Source of the DNA: G965197405 sp965197405 | Lineage (GTDB): Bacteria > Chloroflexota > Dehalococcoidia > Lucifugimonadales > JAGWBF01 | NCBI GenBank assembly: GCA_965197405.1 | Contig: OZ240206.1 | Location: 1,736,001-1,800,000 of the forward strand | DNA: 64,000 bases | Direction of reading: 5' to 3' | In this document: positions 1 through 7,873 of the stretch, in pieces | How positions within the stretch are numbered: the first letter of the stretch is position 1 | Layout: each line of letters starts with the position of its first letter | Position numbers and translations under genes: made by a program | The notes under the pieces: generated by a model | Told to the model about the DNA's origin: nothing | Databases searched by the model: none | The model's input: the letters and a program-made list of their open reading frames with translations, nothing else

Positions 1-2367
1 AAGAGCCGGGGGGCCACCACCGCCCAGATAGGTCTGCTGGCGGCGGTGGAGGGGGTACTTCTGGCCGTCCCCGCCATAGCCCTGGGGCCTCTGCTGGCGC
101 TGGGCGTGTCCAAGGCTCTGGGGAGGGTCTTCTTCGACTTCCAGTCCGGGGGTGATCAGGCCCCCGTAACCCTCTCCTCCGAGGCCTTCCTGCTGGGAGT
201 GGCGGGCGCATTTCTAGCCGTAGTCGTGCTCACCGTCTCGACGCTGGTATCATCCCGTCACGGAATCGTGGAGTTCCGGCAGACGGGGGCCAGGCCGCCC
301 AGAGCGCCCTTTGTCCATCGCTACTATATCGACATCCTGGCCCTGGCGTTGATAGGCGTGGTATGGTGGCAGATCCAGTCTCGCGGCTCCTTCCTGGTGC
401 GCTCCGTCGGGACGGGAGAGCTTCAGATTGACTTTTCCCTCATGCTGGGCCCTGTGCTGGGACTCCTGGCTTTGGGACTCCTGGTGTTGCGCGTCTTCCC
501 CCTGGTCGTGGGGATAGTGGCGTGGGCCGCGGAGCGGCTCGGGCCGGCCTGGCTGGCCCAGGGGTCCCGTCGAGTTTCCAGGGACCCTATCGTGCCTGGG
601 GCGCTGGTGGTATTGCTCATGCTGGCTACGGCTCTGGGGGTCATAGGGAGCGCCTTCAGCTCTACGCTGGAGCGCAGCCAGAAGGACCGTGCCCTGTACG
701 CTGCGGGGGCGGACTTGCGCGTCCAGCATGCAGGGGATACGGACCCCATGCTGCTCCTGGGCCTCTCCGACCTTGCCGGCCCCGATGGAGGGGTGGATGG
801 GGTGGAGCGGGCAGCCGAGGTGGAGCGCATCAGCGGCGGTCTCCTGACCAAAGGGCTGAACTTCGATAACATAACCGTCCTGGCCGTTGATACGGAGAAC
901 TTCGCCGAGGTGGTGGGGTGGTACAGGCCCGATTTCGTGGACGGGAAATCCCTGGAAGAGCTTACCAGCGCCATCAGGCCCGACCCTGCGAGCTTTCCCT
1001 CGCACAAGCCTTCGGCGGAAGGGGTGGCACAGGGCGAGCGGGAAGGGGTCCTTCTGCCTGAAGATGCAAGCGCCCTGAGCATATGGGTCAACCCCGTCAG
1101 GCCCGACGGGCGGGAGTCGCTGAGGGCGAGGCTTCAGGATGCCCGTGGCTACTACTTCGACATCCTCATCGGCAGGCTCAATTTAGTCGGCTGGCAACGC
1201 TTCGAGGCCGACCTTTCCCCCATGCCTACGCGTATATCTTTCGGGTCGGAGGAGCCGCCAAAGCTGCCGGAAGTCATACCCCCTTTTACCCTCCTCTCGT
1301 TCCAGGTCTACGCTCGGGGGGGCGCCGCGCAGCCCGGCGCCGCGTTCCTGGGGGACCTGGTCGCCATCACGCCCCGGGGAGAGGAGACGATAGAGGACTT
1401 CCAGACCCTGGAAGGGTGGCACGTCGTGGAGGACTACGCCAGGCCCGGCCTGTACGCCCTGGAGCTCAGCGAGTCCGTCGCGACGCCCACCAACGGCAAG
1501 GCGGCGCGCTTCAGCTGGGCGCCCGGAGGCATCGGGGCGCGGGCCTTGCGAGTTGGCAGGCCGGAAAAGCCTGTGCCAACGGTGGTGAGCAGGTCCCTCC
1601 TGGACATAGCCGAGGCCCAGGTGGGGGACACCGTGACCATATCCGTGTCCAATGCCTCCTTCCTTATCGAGGTGGTGGGGGCGGCGGAGTATCTCCCCAC
1701 GCTGAACCCCAGGGAGAAGCCGTTTGTGGTGATGGACCTGCGGACCTTCACCCATCACACAAACCTGCACAAGCAAACGGCGTCCGGGGGCAGCAATGAG
1801 CTGTGGGCCCGCCTGGATAGCCCCGACCGGGACCCGGACGCGGTCGTTCAGGCTATCGCCGGGCGCGACATCAACGTGAAGGAGGCGCACCTGGCCTCGG
1901 AGATGGTGGCCCAGCGCGTGGACCAGCCCCTCGTCAACGCCAGCTGGGGCGGGCTTCTGGTGCTGATGTTCCTGGCGCTGGTCCTGGCCAGCGCCTCGGG
2001 GGTGATGCTGTTCTCCTACATGGACACCAGGGAGCGTCAGACCGATTTCGTCCTCCTGCGCACTCTGGGCTTTTCCAAGGGGCAGGTGAACGGCGTCGTG
2101 TGGTTCACCCTGCTTGTCGTGGTGGTCTGTGGCTTGGGCCTGGGGACATGGGCAGGCCAGCAAATAGGGGCTAGCCTTCTGCCTATCCTCGAGGTGGCGG
2201 AGGAGGGCGTCCGGGTAACGCCGCCCATGGTCCTTCAGACCAACTGGCTCACCCTTCTCGTGTCCTACCTGGTGCTCGCTGCCGTCACCGGAGGCACGGT
2301 GCTATGGCTGGCCTGGCTGACCGCAAGGCTGGAGATACAGCAGGTCCTTCGGATAGGAGAGGCTTGA
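1..2367 (+). CDS. FtsX/MacB-type ABC transporter permease, 5' end cut by window
   Basis: Membrane permease of an FtsX/MacB/LolCE-type ABC exporter. The frame is open from base 1 and the translation before the first GTG (position 46) still reads like permease, so the true start lies outside the window. Hydrophobic segments occur near the start, at about residues 45-70, 95-115 and 130-160, then a large non-membrane region of about 400 residues, then three membrane helices in the last 130 residues with the FtsX-like stretch DFVLLRTLGFSKGQV. It is followed on the same strand by two ABC ATPases (2950-4802), its likely motor subunits, with a repeat-borne GIY-YIG gene inserted between. Substrate unknown; lipid, lipoprotein or peptide export is usual in the family. 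Confidence 0.88.
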   Translation, partial: KSRGATTAQIGLLAAVEGVLLAVPAIALGPLLALGVSKALGRVFFDFQSGGDQAPVTLSSEAFLLGVAGAFLAVVVLTVSTLVSSRHGIVEFRQTGARPPRAPFVHRYYIDILALALIGVVWWQIQSRGSFLVRSVGTGELQIDFSLMLGPVLGLLALGLLVLRVFPLVVGIVAWAAERLGPAWLAQGSRRVSRDPIVPGALVVLLMLATALGVIGSAFSSTLERSQKDRALYAAGADLRVQHAGDTDPMLLLGLSDLAGPDGGVDGVERAAEVERISGGLLTKGLNFDNITVLAVDTENFAEVVGWYRPDFVDGKSLEELTSAIRPDPASFPSHKPSAEGVAQGEREGVLLPEDASALSIWVNPVRPDGRESLRARLQDARGYYFDILIGRLNLVGWQRFEADLSPMPTRISFGSEEPPKLPEVIPPFTLLSFQVYARGGAAQPGAAFLGDLVAITPRGEETIEDFQTLEGWHVVEDYARPGLYALELSESVATPTNGKAARFSWAPGGIGARALRVGRPEKPVPTVVSRSLLDIAEAQVGDTVTISVSNASFLIEVVGAAEYLPTLNPREKPFVVMDLRTFTHHTNLHKQTASGGSNELWARLDSPDRDPDAVVQAIAGRDINVKEAHLASEMVAQRVDQPLVNASWGGLLVLMFLALVLASASGVMLFSYMDTRERQTDFVLLRTLGFSKGQVNGVVWFTLLVVVVCGLGLGTWAGQQIGASLLPILEVAEEGVRVTPPMVLQTNWLTLLVSYLVLAAVTGGTVLWLAWLTARLEIQQVLRIGEA

Positions 2368-2501
2368 CGTGGGCTGCAATGTATCTATAGAGTATACAAG
2401 GTGACAAGGAGTGGGCCGCAGGGTCGTTTCAGTCTCGGCGCCAGGTGAACACAGACCCCGCCGCGTGTCATTATCATGAAAATAGCCTGCACCCCCTATG
2501 A

Positions 2502-2884
2502 TGTCATTCCGAGCGCAGCGAGGAATCTAAAGTTCATGCCCTCAAAGCCAGGCTCGGCAATACTATGTGTATATCCTGACCAACAGGGTCAGAACCCTCT
2601 ACGTTGGCGTCACCAATGACCTCATCAGTCGGGTGTATGAGCATAAACAGAAGTTCGTGGAAGGTTTTACCAAGAAGTACAATGTGACTTGGTTGGCTTA
2701 CTACGAACAGGTTTCAGACATTACATCGGCAATTGAACGAGAAAAGCAAGTCAAGGGCTGGAGAAGAAGTAAGAAGGTTGAACTGATTGAGTCGTTGAAT
2801 CCATACTGGAAGGACTTATCGCTGGAATGGTACGATGAATGTGAAGAAACTCTTTAGATTCCTCACTGCGTTCGGAATGACATG
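2502..2884. mobile_element. Inverted-repeat element enclosing a GIY-YIG gene
   Basis: A left arm (2502-2531, core CATTCCGAGCGCAGCGAGG) and a right arm (2852-2884, core CCTCACTGCGTTCGGAATG) are imperfect inverted copies. The GIY-YIG gene fills the space between them, and its TAG stop is part of the right arm. The leader ATGAAAATAGCCTGCACC just upstream (from about 2476) recurs before the gene-less copy at 19975-20070. This looks like a gene-bearing form of the dispersed repeat family that fills many gaps in this window. Calling it mobile is inference; no target-site duplication was established. Confidence 0.55.
2567..2857 (+). CDS. GIY-YIG nuclease superfamily protein (small, stand-alone)
   Basis: About 96 residues with the GIY-YIG signature of the YhbQ/UPF0213-type small nucleases: YVYILTN, then TLYVGVTNDL with the arginine of ISRVYEHK, then a central E (YYEQ) and KQVKGW. 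The family cuts DNA or is of unknown role. The only start in frame is GTG at 2567, inside the expected YYVYILTN block. An ATG at 2536 begins MPSKPGS in another frame, which is how relatives often begin, so a one-base frameshift near 2555 may have damaged the N terminus. It lies exactly between the arms of an inverted repeat, suggesting it travels with that repeat. Confidence 0.72.
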   Translation: MYILTNRVRTLYVGVTNDLISRVYEHKQKFVEGFTKKYNVTWLAYYEQVSDITSAIEREKQVKGWRRSKKVELIESLNPYWKDLSLEWYDECEETL

Positions 2885-2949
2885 ATGAGACGTTCGGAAT
2901 TGTAGATGTTAGATAATTCGCTGACGTATTGGGTGAATGGCTCAACAAA

Positions 2950-3966
2950 ATGCAATTGCCCTGGGAGTGCGCCGTGGAAGTAGCGAGAGGGTCCGGCCCC
3001 GTACAGGGCGACGGCCTGGGTCAGGCCAGGGGCGACGACCTGTACATCGAGTGTCGAGACCTGTTCAAGATTTACAAGCGAGCGGACCTCGAGGTAGTCG
3101 CGCTGCGCGGCGTAGACCTGGAGGTGGAAGTGGGAGAGCTGGTCGCCATTGTGGGGGCCAGCGGCAGCGGCAAGAGCACCCTGCTCAATATCCTCTCCGG
3201 GCTGGACCGCCCCTCCGCCGGACAGGTCAGGGTGGGCAACAGGGACCTGCTGAACATCTCGGACCGGGACCTGGTGTTCTACCGCAGGCTGGACGTGGGC
3301 TTCGTATGGCAGGCCACGGCCCGGAACCTCGTATCCTACCTCACCGTTCGAGACAACGTGGAGCTGCCCATGGCCATCGCCGGGGCTGAGGCGGGTCTCC
3401 GGCGCGGTCGGAGCATGGAGTTGCTGTCGTCCCTGGACATTGAGGACAAGGCCGGCAGGCTTCCCCACCAGCTTTCCGGAGGGGAACAGCAAAGGGTCGC
3501 CATAGCCGTCGCCATGGCCAACAACCCTCCCATGCTCCTGGCGGACGAGCCTACGGGGGAGCTGGACACCCAGACGGCAAACCAAGTCCTTGAGCTACTG
3601 CGCCATATGAACAGCGTCTATAAAGTCACGGTTATAATAGTCACCCACTACCCCGGGGTGGCCCAGTACGTAGACCGCATACTCCACATACGCGACGGCC
3701 GCATCAGCTCCGAGAGCTTCCTCCAGCCCACCTTTCAGAGAGACGGAGATAAGGTCCACCAGGAATACGTGGTGGTGGACCGTGTGGGCCGGCTTCAGCT
3801 TCCCCAGGAGTACATGGAGAAGCTCCGGCTGCGGGGCCTGGCAAGCGTTGACATAGACGGCGATCAGGTCAGCATAAAGTCCGCCGCGGACAGCCCCCGC
3901 CCTCTCCGGCAAGCCCGGCGCGAGGCCTATTCGGGGGATGAGCAGGGACAAAGAGAGGACGAATGA
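2950..3966 (+). CDS. ABC transporter ATPase with AbrB-like C-terminal tail
   Basis: ATP-hydrolysing subunit of the FtsX-type exporter. Visible motifs are Walker A GASGSGKST, signature LSGGEQQRVAIA, and Walker B LLADEPTGELD with the family-typical ELD. The ATPase ends near residue 240. The extra ~90 residues include VVDRVGRLQLPQEYMEKL, which resembles a SpoVT/AbrB swapped-hairpin domain (consensus like DxxGRVxLPxExR). The start is uncertain: ATG 2950 is used here, a TTG at 2929 is in frame, and the conserved domain begins only near 3040. It overlaps the next ATPase by ATGA at 3963-3966, so the two are translationally coupled. Confidence 0.86.
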   Translation: MQLPWECAVEVARGSGPVQGDGLGQARGDDLYIECRDLFKIYKRADLEVVALRGVDLEVEVGELVAIVGASGSGKSTLLNILSGLDRPSAGQVRVGNRDLLNISDRDLVFYRRLDVGFVWQATARNLVSYLTVRDNVELPMAIAGAEAGLRRGRSMELLSSLDIEDKAGRLPHQLSGGEQQRVAIAVAMANNPPMLLADEPTGELDTQTANQVLELLRHMNSVYKVTVIIVTHYPGVAQYVDRILHIRDGRISSESFLQPTFQRDGDKVHQEYVVVDRVGRLQLPQEYMEKLRLRGLASVDIDGDQVSIKSAADSPRPLRQARREAYSGDEQGQREDE

Positions 3967-4802
3967 GAGACCCGCAGATGGACCGGGGAAGAAGGAGGGG
4001 GCCTCCGGCTTCGCCCTTGGGACCTCGCCCGGAAGCCCAGCCCAGGGGCGTTGCAGCCAGGAGGACGGACCCGTCTCCCGGAGGCTGGCAGGGACTATCC
4101 ATCATCTCCACGCGGGACCTGACGCGGGTATTCGGGGCGGCGGGGGACGGAACGGGGGTCATGGCGGTCAACAGCCTTAACCTGGACATCTTCCCGGGAG
4201 AGTTCCTGTCGGTCACGGGGCGCTCGGGGTCGGGCAAGACCACGCTGTTGAACCTCATGGCCGGCCTTGACCAACCCTCATCGGGGAGCGTGCTCTTCGA
4301 AGGCCGCGATCTGGCTGCCTTCTCGGAAGCCGAGTTGGTCGAGCTGCGCCGGCGCAGGATAGGCTTCATCTTCCAGTCCTTCGGCCTGATGCCCCTGCTG
4401 TCGGCCTCGGAGAACGTGGAGCTGCGCCTGCACATAAGCGGGGTATCGTGGCGAGAGCGTCGCAGGCGCGCCATGGAAGCCCTCGACATGGTGGGGCTTG
4501 GTCCCCGGGCGCGGCACCGGCCTTACGAGCTTTCGGGAGGCGAGCAGCAACGCGTGGCCATCGCCCGCGCCCTCGTGACAGGCCCGGACGTGGTCTTCGC
4601 CGATGAGCCTACGGGTGAGCTGGACACCGCCACGGCCATATCCATCTCCACTCTGCTGCGGGACATCGCCCTGTACCGGGGCGTCACCGTGATAGTAGCC
4701 ACCCACGACCTCACCCTGGCCGGGATGAGTCACCGGAACGTGCAGATAGTGGACGGCGCTCTGGCCACCATAAGCGAGGGCCAAGGGCCTACCATAGAAT
4801 AG
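3963..4802 (+). CDS. ABC transporter ATPase (MacB/LolD type)
   Basis: Second ATPase of the exporter operon, 279 residues. Motifs: Walker A GRSGSGKTT, Q-loop FIFQSFGLMPLL, signature LSGGEQQRVAIARAL, Walker B VVFADEPTGELD, H-loop ATHDL. The first ~40 residues are Pro/Gly/Arg-rich and unlike the family, so translation may begin later, but the ATGA overlap with the upstream gene favours 3963. Two different ATPases beside one permease suggests a heterodimeric motor or a second permease outside the window. Confidence 0.88.
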   Translation: MRDPQMDRGRRRGPPASPLGPRPEAQPRGVAARRTDPSPGGWQGLSIISTRDLTRVFGAAGDGTGVMAVNSLNLDIFPGEFLSVTGRSGSGKTTLLNLMAGLDQPSSGSVLFEGRDLAAFSEAELVELRRRRIGFIFQSFGLMPLLSASENVELRLHISGVSWRERRRRAMEALDMVGLGPRARHRPYELSGGEQQRVAIARALVTGPDVVFADEPTGELDTATAISISTLLRDIALYRGVTVIVATHDLTLAGMSHRNVQIVDGALATISEGQGPTIE

Positions 4803-4910
4803 CTTCAGTAGCCCTCTGGGTAGCGGACCATGCGGGCATCCGGGACGAGGGTCTACTGAATAGCTTCGGTGGCCCGCTGGGTGGCCGACCATGCCGGCAT
4901 CCAGGACGAG
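4800..4910. repeat. Imperfect 61-bp direct repeat at a gene end
   Basis: Bases 4800-4849 and 4861-4910 are about 50-base near-copies offset by 61 bases. The second copy is the last codons and stop of the minus-strand gene at 4853-5929; the first is a decayed copy of that same 3' end lying between the two convergent genes. Confidence 0.6.
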
Positions 4911-5929
4911 TGCCTGCCGTCGCCGCCCGCCACCACCAGCAGGAGGTTATCGGGGGTGGAGACTATGGGTATCATATAGTCGTCCTCATGGCTATGGGCG
5001 GAAAACTCCTCCGGCCAGGAGTGGGCACCCCAGAAGCTCCGGTCCCTCAGCTCGCCAACGGACATGCGGGCATGTTCAAAGATATACTCCTTCACGCTCT
5101 TGCGCGACTGGAAACCGTCGGTGGCAATCTCGGCGGCGTGCTCCGGCGAGAGCACCACCACATGGGAAGGCCCTCGCGCCTGGTAGTAGTAGCTGGATAT
5201 GGCCCCGCCCTTCATGGACATCACCACCGTCTGAAGAACGCCAAGTCCCGTCTCCTGAGTCGCCTCCACCACCGTATGGATACCCCGCACCGCCGATACC
5301 GTAACTGTGCTGGCATCCGGCGGAAAGCCCATCTCGACATGCAGCGGCTCCCAGGGGCTGCGCTCCTCATTTTCGGCGAAGCACATAGTATACTTGCCCG
5401 GCCACCCGTGGGTTGACTTCTCCATAGTGTCGGCGGTGGCCCCGCCCATGTTCCGCATGACTAGGCGGAGGGCCCGGCCAATGGTGGCGTTGGCCTGATG
5501 GCCCGAGCCGAATACGGCGGTGCCGCCATGAATCTCCAGCCTTCTGGCGATGGGACCGTTGACGATTACTACGGGCGCCGCCCCCCCGGTAGTGGTGGTT
5601 ATGCCCCCCACGTTGAACTGGGGCTGGAGCACCGCCTTTACCGCCGCCAGGACCACCGGCATGTATTCGGGCTTGCAGCCTGCCATTACGGTGTTGATAG
5701 CCACCTTCTCCACGGTTATGGTCCCGTCTCGCGGCGGTATCTTGCCTAGGACATGCTCCCCGGGCAGTGGGCAGGCTTCCAGCATCTCCATGACCAGGTC
5801 CTCCGTAGGCGGGATGATGGGAAGGCCGTCGGTCCATCCCTGCCTGTGGAAGTAGTCATTGATGTCCCTCATCGAGCCGTGGACCTGGACTCGAGAGGCG
5901 TTCTTGCCTCCGTTGGAAAAGGTGCTCAT
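4853..5929 (-). CDS. WTDGLPIIPPT-motif protein, uncharacterised
   Basis: 358 residues without signal peptide or membrane helix. The N-terminal third holds GWTDGLPIIPPTEDLVMEML, followed by alternating hydrophobic and Gly/Thr-rich stretches (GGITTTTGGAAPVVIVNGPI, GHQANATIGRAL). I know this as a conserved protein of unknown function that tends to occur in genomes encoding UGSC-type (seleno)proteins, and here a UGSC gene lies upstream on the same strand. Its start codon overlaps the stop of the PspC-like gene (5926-5929), so the two are coupled. Enzymatic activity is unproven; a redox or metal-related role with UGSC is inference from context. Confidence 0.62.
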   Translation of the reverse strand: MSTFSNGGKNASRVQVHGSMRDINDYFHRQGWTDGLPIIPPTEDLVMEMLEACPLPGEHVLGKIPPRDGTITVEKVAINTVMAGCKPEYMPVVLAAVKAVLQPQFNVGGITTTTGGAAPVVIVNGPIARRLEIHGGTAVFGSGHQANATIGRALRLVMRNMGGATADTMEKSTHGWPGKYTMCFAENEERSPWEPLHVEMGFPPDASTVTVSAVRGIHTVVEATQETGLGVLQTVVMSMKGGAISSYYYQARGPSHVVVLSPEHAAEIATDGFQSRKSVKEYIFEHARMSVGELRDRSFWGAHSWPEEFSAHSHEDDYMIPIVSTPDNLLLVVAGGDGRHSSWMPAWSATQRATEAIQ

Positions 5930-6849
5930 ATCCCCAGCCTTTTCAACTCTTCTTTGACCTCCCTGGCCTGGTCAATGGTGGCCTGGAGCGTGTCAACCAC
6001 CATATCTACGTTCGCTTCGGAGCCATCGGCCTGGAGTGCGGCGAGCTCAATTCCCGCCCGGCCCAGGGATACCTCACAGCGATGCGACTGGTATAACAGC
6101 TCATCTACCCGCAACTGCTGTTGCTTGAGCATCTCCAGACGTTCTTTGTGAGAAGCTACCGTGTCTTCCCTTATTTTCACCCGCGCCGCCTGGGTTTCAT
6201 CCTGCTTAAAGGTCTCGATTCCCCATTCAAGCTCGACGATTTCTGCCTCGAGTCTCTCCTGGCTGGATGAATGGACCGCCCTCATCAGCTGGAGGGCGTC
6301 GGCAAGGACGCTCAGTCCTTGCCGGTAGGTCTCTTCCGACAGGGGAGGAATGTAGGCGACCGCCAGGGGAGCAGCTTCATCCTTCTGCTTGAGGATAAGC
6401 CGTAGCTGCCCATATTCACGGGTCAAGTTTCGCAGGGCTTTAAGCCCTGCCGCGGAGTTGATACCCAAAAAACCTGCCCGGAGTACGTCCGGCCGCTTCA
6501 AGTCCTCGGCACGCGGCCTCTGGTCCTCCGCTGCTGGAGTCCGGCCCCCCGCCCCCGGGGCCTCTGTTCCCCCTCGGGGTGGACGTGGACCGGCAGCCGA
6601 GGGGGCCGGTGCGCCCGCTCTCTGGCCTACTCCTTGGCGCGCTCCCTGGCCCGCTCCCTGAGATGAGGGCATACCTATACACAGAATCACATAGACCACG
6701 ACCATGATGGTGAATCCAGTACAGAAGGCCAGGACCACAAAACCGAGGCGGACTACGGTCGAGTCTATGCCCAGGTGTTCGGCTACCCCGCCGGCCACAC
6801 CGCTGATTATCCTGTTGGTGTCACTCTTGGCTAGGCCCTTCTTGTACAT
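5926..6849 (-). CDS. PspC-domain protein with C-terminal coiled coil
   Basis: 307 residues. Residues 1-62 are a PspC domain: a short cytoplasmic motif (ISGVAGGVAEHLGID) and one long hydrophobic helix (VRLGFVVLAFCTGFTIMVVV). Then a Pro/Gly/Ala/Arg-rich linker (about 63-125) and a charged, Leu-rich region (about 140-307) with strong coiled-coil character. PspC proteins sit in the membrane and work in envelope-stress responses; the C-terminal half may be a PspA-like partner region, but that is inference. It is coupled by a 4-base overlap to the WTDGLP gene and lies downstream of the UGSC gene across a repeat. Confidence 0.78.
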   Translation of the reverse strand: MYKKGLAKSDTNRIISGVAGGVAEHLGIDSTVVRLGFVVLAFCTGFTIMVVVYVILCIGMPSSQGAGQGARQGVGQRAGAPAPSAAGPRPPRGGTEAPGAGGRTPAAEDQRPRAEDLKRPDVLRAGFLGINSAAGLKALRNLTREYGQLRLILKQKDEAAPLAVAYIPPLSEETYRQGLSVLADALQLMRAVHSSSQERLEAEIVELEWGIETFKQDETQAARVKIREDTVASHKERLEMLKQQQLRVDELLYQSHRCEVSLGRAGIELAALQADGSEANVDMVVDTLQATIDQAREVKEELKRLGI

Positions 6850-6897
6850 GCCCCTACCCCCGGAGGCAGGGCCGAGAAGCCCCTGCCCCGATTGCTA

Positions 6898-7036
6898 AGA
6901 GGGTGTTTCCAAAGCCCCTTCTCCCCTTGCGGGAGAAGGCTGGGATGAGGGGCATCAGAAGGATTCACCCTCACCTCAATCCTCTCCCGTCAAGGGAGAG
7001 GAGGCTTGGGACGCTACTTTAGAAAACGCCCATTAA
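6898..7036. repeat. Dispersed repeat, CCCCTTCTCCC type, copy 1
   Basis: Begins GAGGGTGTTTCC and contains CCCCTTCTCCCCTTGCGGG, GAGAAGGCTGGGATGAGG and CCTCTCCCGTCAAGGGAGAG, with several short hairpins. Close copies lie at 37199-37329 and 46996-47215. It fills the gap between the UGSC and PspC genes. Confidence 0.75.
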
Positions 7037-7065
7037 AAGCCTTCTCGTCCTCTAACCACTGATCA

Positions 7066-7617
7066 CTAATCACTAGCCCCTGGAGAGAGCAAGCACCGAG
7101 CGACCTCGTCTACGCTGGCCCGGGCCAACTCCTGGGTCTGGGCCTTGGTCTTGCTGGCGATGGGGTGGTCAACCACCACCATGGGATGCTCTTCCAAGCC
7201 CAGGGCCCGCGCCCGGTGCTCGGCGGCTGTGATGAAGACCCGGGTGATGACCGTGGCTGCGGGCCTGCCCCGCTTTTCTGCCTCTATTCCGTCGTGGAGA
7301 CCCCACGCTGTGCAGGAGCCTCAATCCGCTACGGCGTGGATGATGGCGTCACATTCCCTCGCCAGATCGTCCATGACCTGGGAAGGGGTGGGCATACTCT
7401 GGCTGACCTTCCTGTAAGTGACCACCCTGGACACGCCGTAGTGGTCCTGAAGCAAGCGGCCCAACTCTTCCAGGTACACATCCGCGTTCCGTTTGTGATT
7501 GTCTATAAGACCCACAGTGGTCCCCCGGAGTCCGGACAGACGGAGTGCCAGGCCATATTTCTGTATGGCATCTTCCGCTGCGGGATGCAGTACCATAGTG
7601 GTCCCTGTCGCTACCAT
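7066..7617 (-). CDS. UGSC-family selenoprotein (in-frame TGA read as Sec)
   Basis: 183 residues when TGA 7321-7323 is read as selenocysteine (residue 99). The TGA starts the family-defining motif U-G-S-C, preceded by CDAIIHAVAD and followed by TAWGLHDGIEAEKRG, and the frame stays open to TAG at 7066-7068. An N-terminal GLIDNHKRNADVYLEELG block is typical of the family. Start ATG 7617 is chosen for its GAGAGGAG ribosome-binding site 8 bases upstream; longer in-frame starts to 7728 lack one. A hairpin at 7293-7307 fits a bacterial SECIS. UGSC proteins were recognised as a selenoprotein family in marine metagenomes; activity is unknown, probably redox. A TTGCAA-17-TATCAT promoter precedes it. 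Downstream are PspC-like and WTDGLP genes. Confidence 0.87.
7293..7307 (-). promoter_or_regulatory. SECIS-like hairpin of the UGSC gene
   Basis: On the minus-strand transcript: stem CGTGG, loop GGTCT, stem CCACG, a perfect 5-bp stem. The loop begins 19 bases after the TGA. From memory, the E. coli fdhF SECIS has the same GGUCU loop at the same distance. Bacterial SECIS elements need a G in the first two loop positions, which is met. Confidence 0.75.
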
Positions 7618-7679
7618 AGCGGCCGCTCCTCTCTTTTTGGATTTCTTTGGGGGTTGCAGAATCGCACTTGATAGCTTAC

Positions 7680-7708
7680 ATGATATGTCCTCCCGGCGGC
7701 CTTTGCAA
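7680..7708 (-). promoter_or_regulatory. Likely sigma-70 promoter of the UGSC gene
   Basis: -35 TTGCAA (7708-7703), 17-base spacer, -10 TATCAT (7685-7680), read on the minus strand. It would give a leader of about 55 bases before ATG 7617. Confidence 0.5.
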
Positions 7709-7721
7709 CCTGAAAAAACTG

Positions 7722-7750
7722 TTGCCATCCCAGTGCCCCTTTGTTATACT
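7722..7750 (+). promoter_or_regulatory. Likely sigma-70 promoter of the zinc-ribbon gene
   Basis: -35 TTGCCA (7722-7727), 17-base spacer, -10 TATACT (7745-7750). It is divergent from and back to back with the UGSC promoter, 14 bases between the two -35 boxes. Confidence 0.6.
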
Positions 7751-7873
7751 TACGGCGAGACGCTTGGTCAGCTCATGGTGCTTCGGCTCAACTCACCCCC
7801 ACCACTCACGCCTTGAGTGAGTCACCTAGGGCATTGAGACCACAGCGACATCCGGTCTCGAGGAGGCTCACAA

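Noticed and set aside
2751..2948. Proteins containing CHSERSEESK-like peptides (also 19249-19467, 19480-20028, 38232-38510)
   Set aside because: These are translations of the inverted-repeat arms and not genes.
4583..4892. Large antisense frames over the ABC, purL and TPP genes
   Set aside because: Shadows of GC-rich coding sequence with no domain, start or ribosome-binding site.
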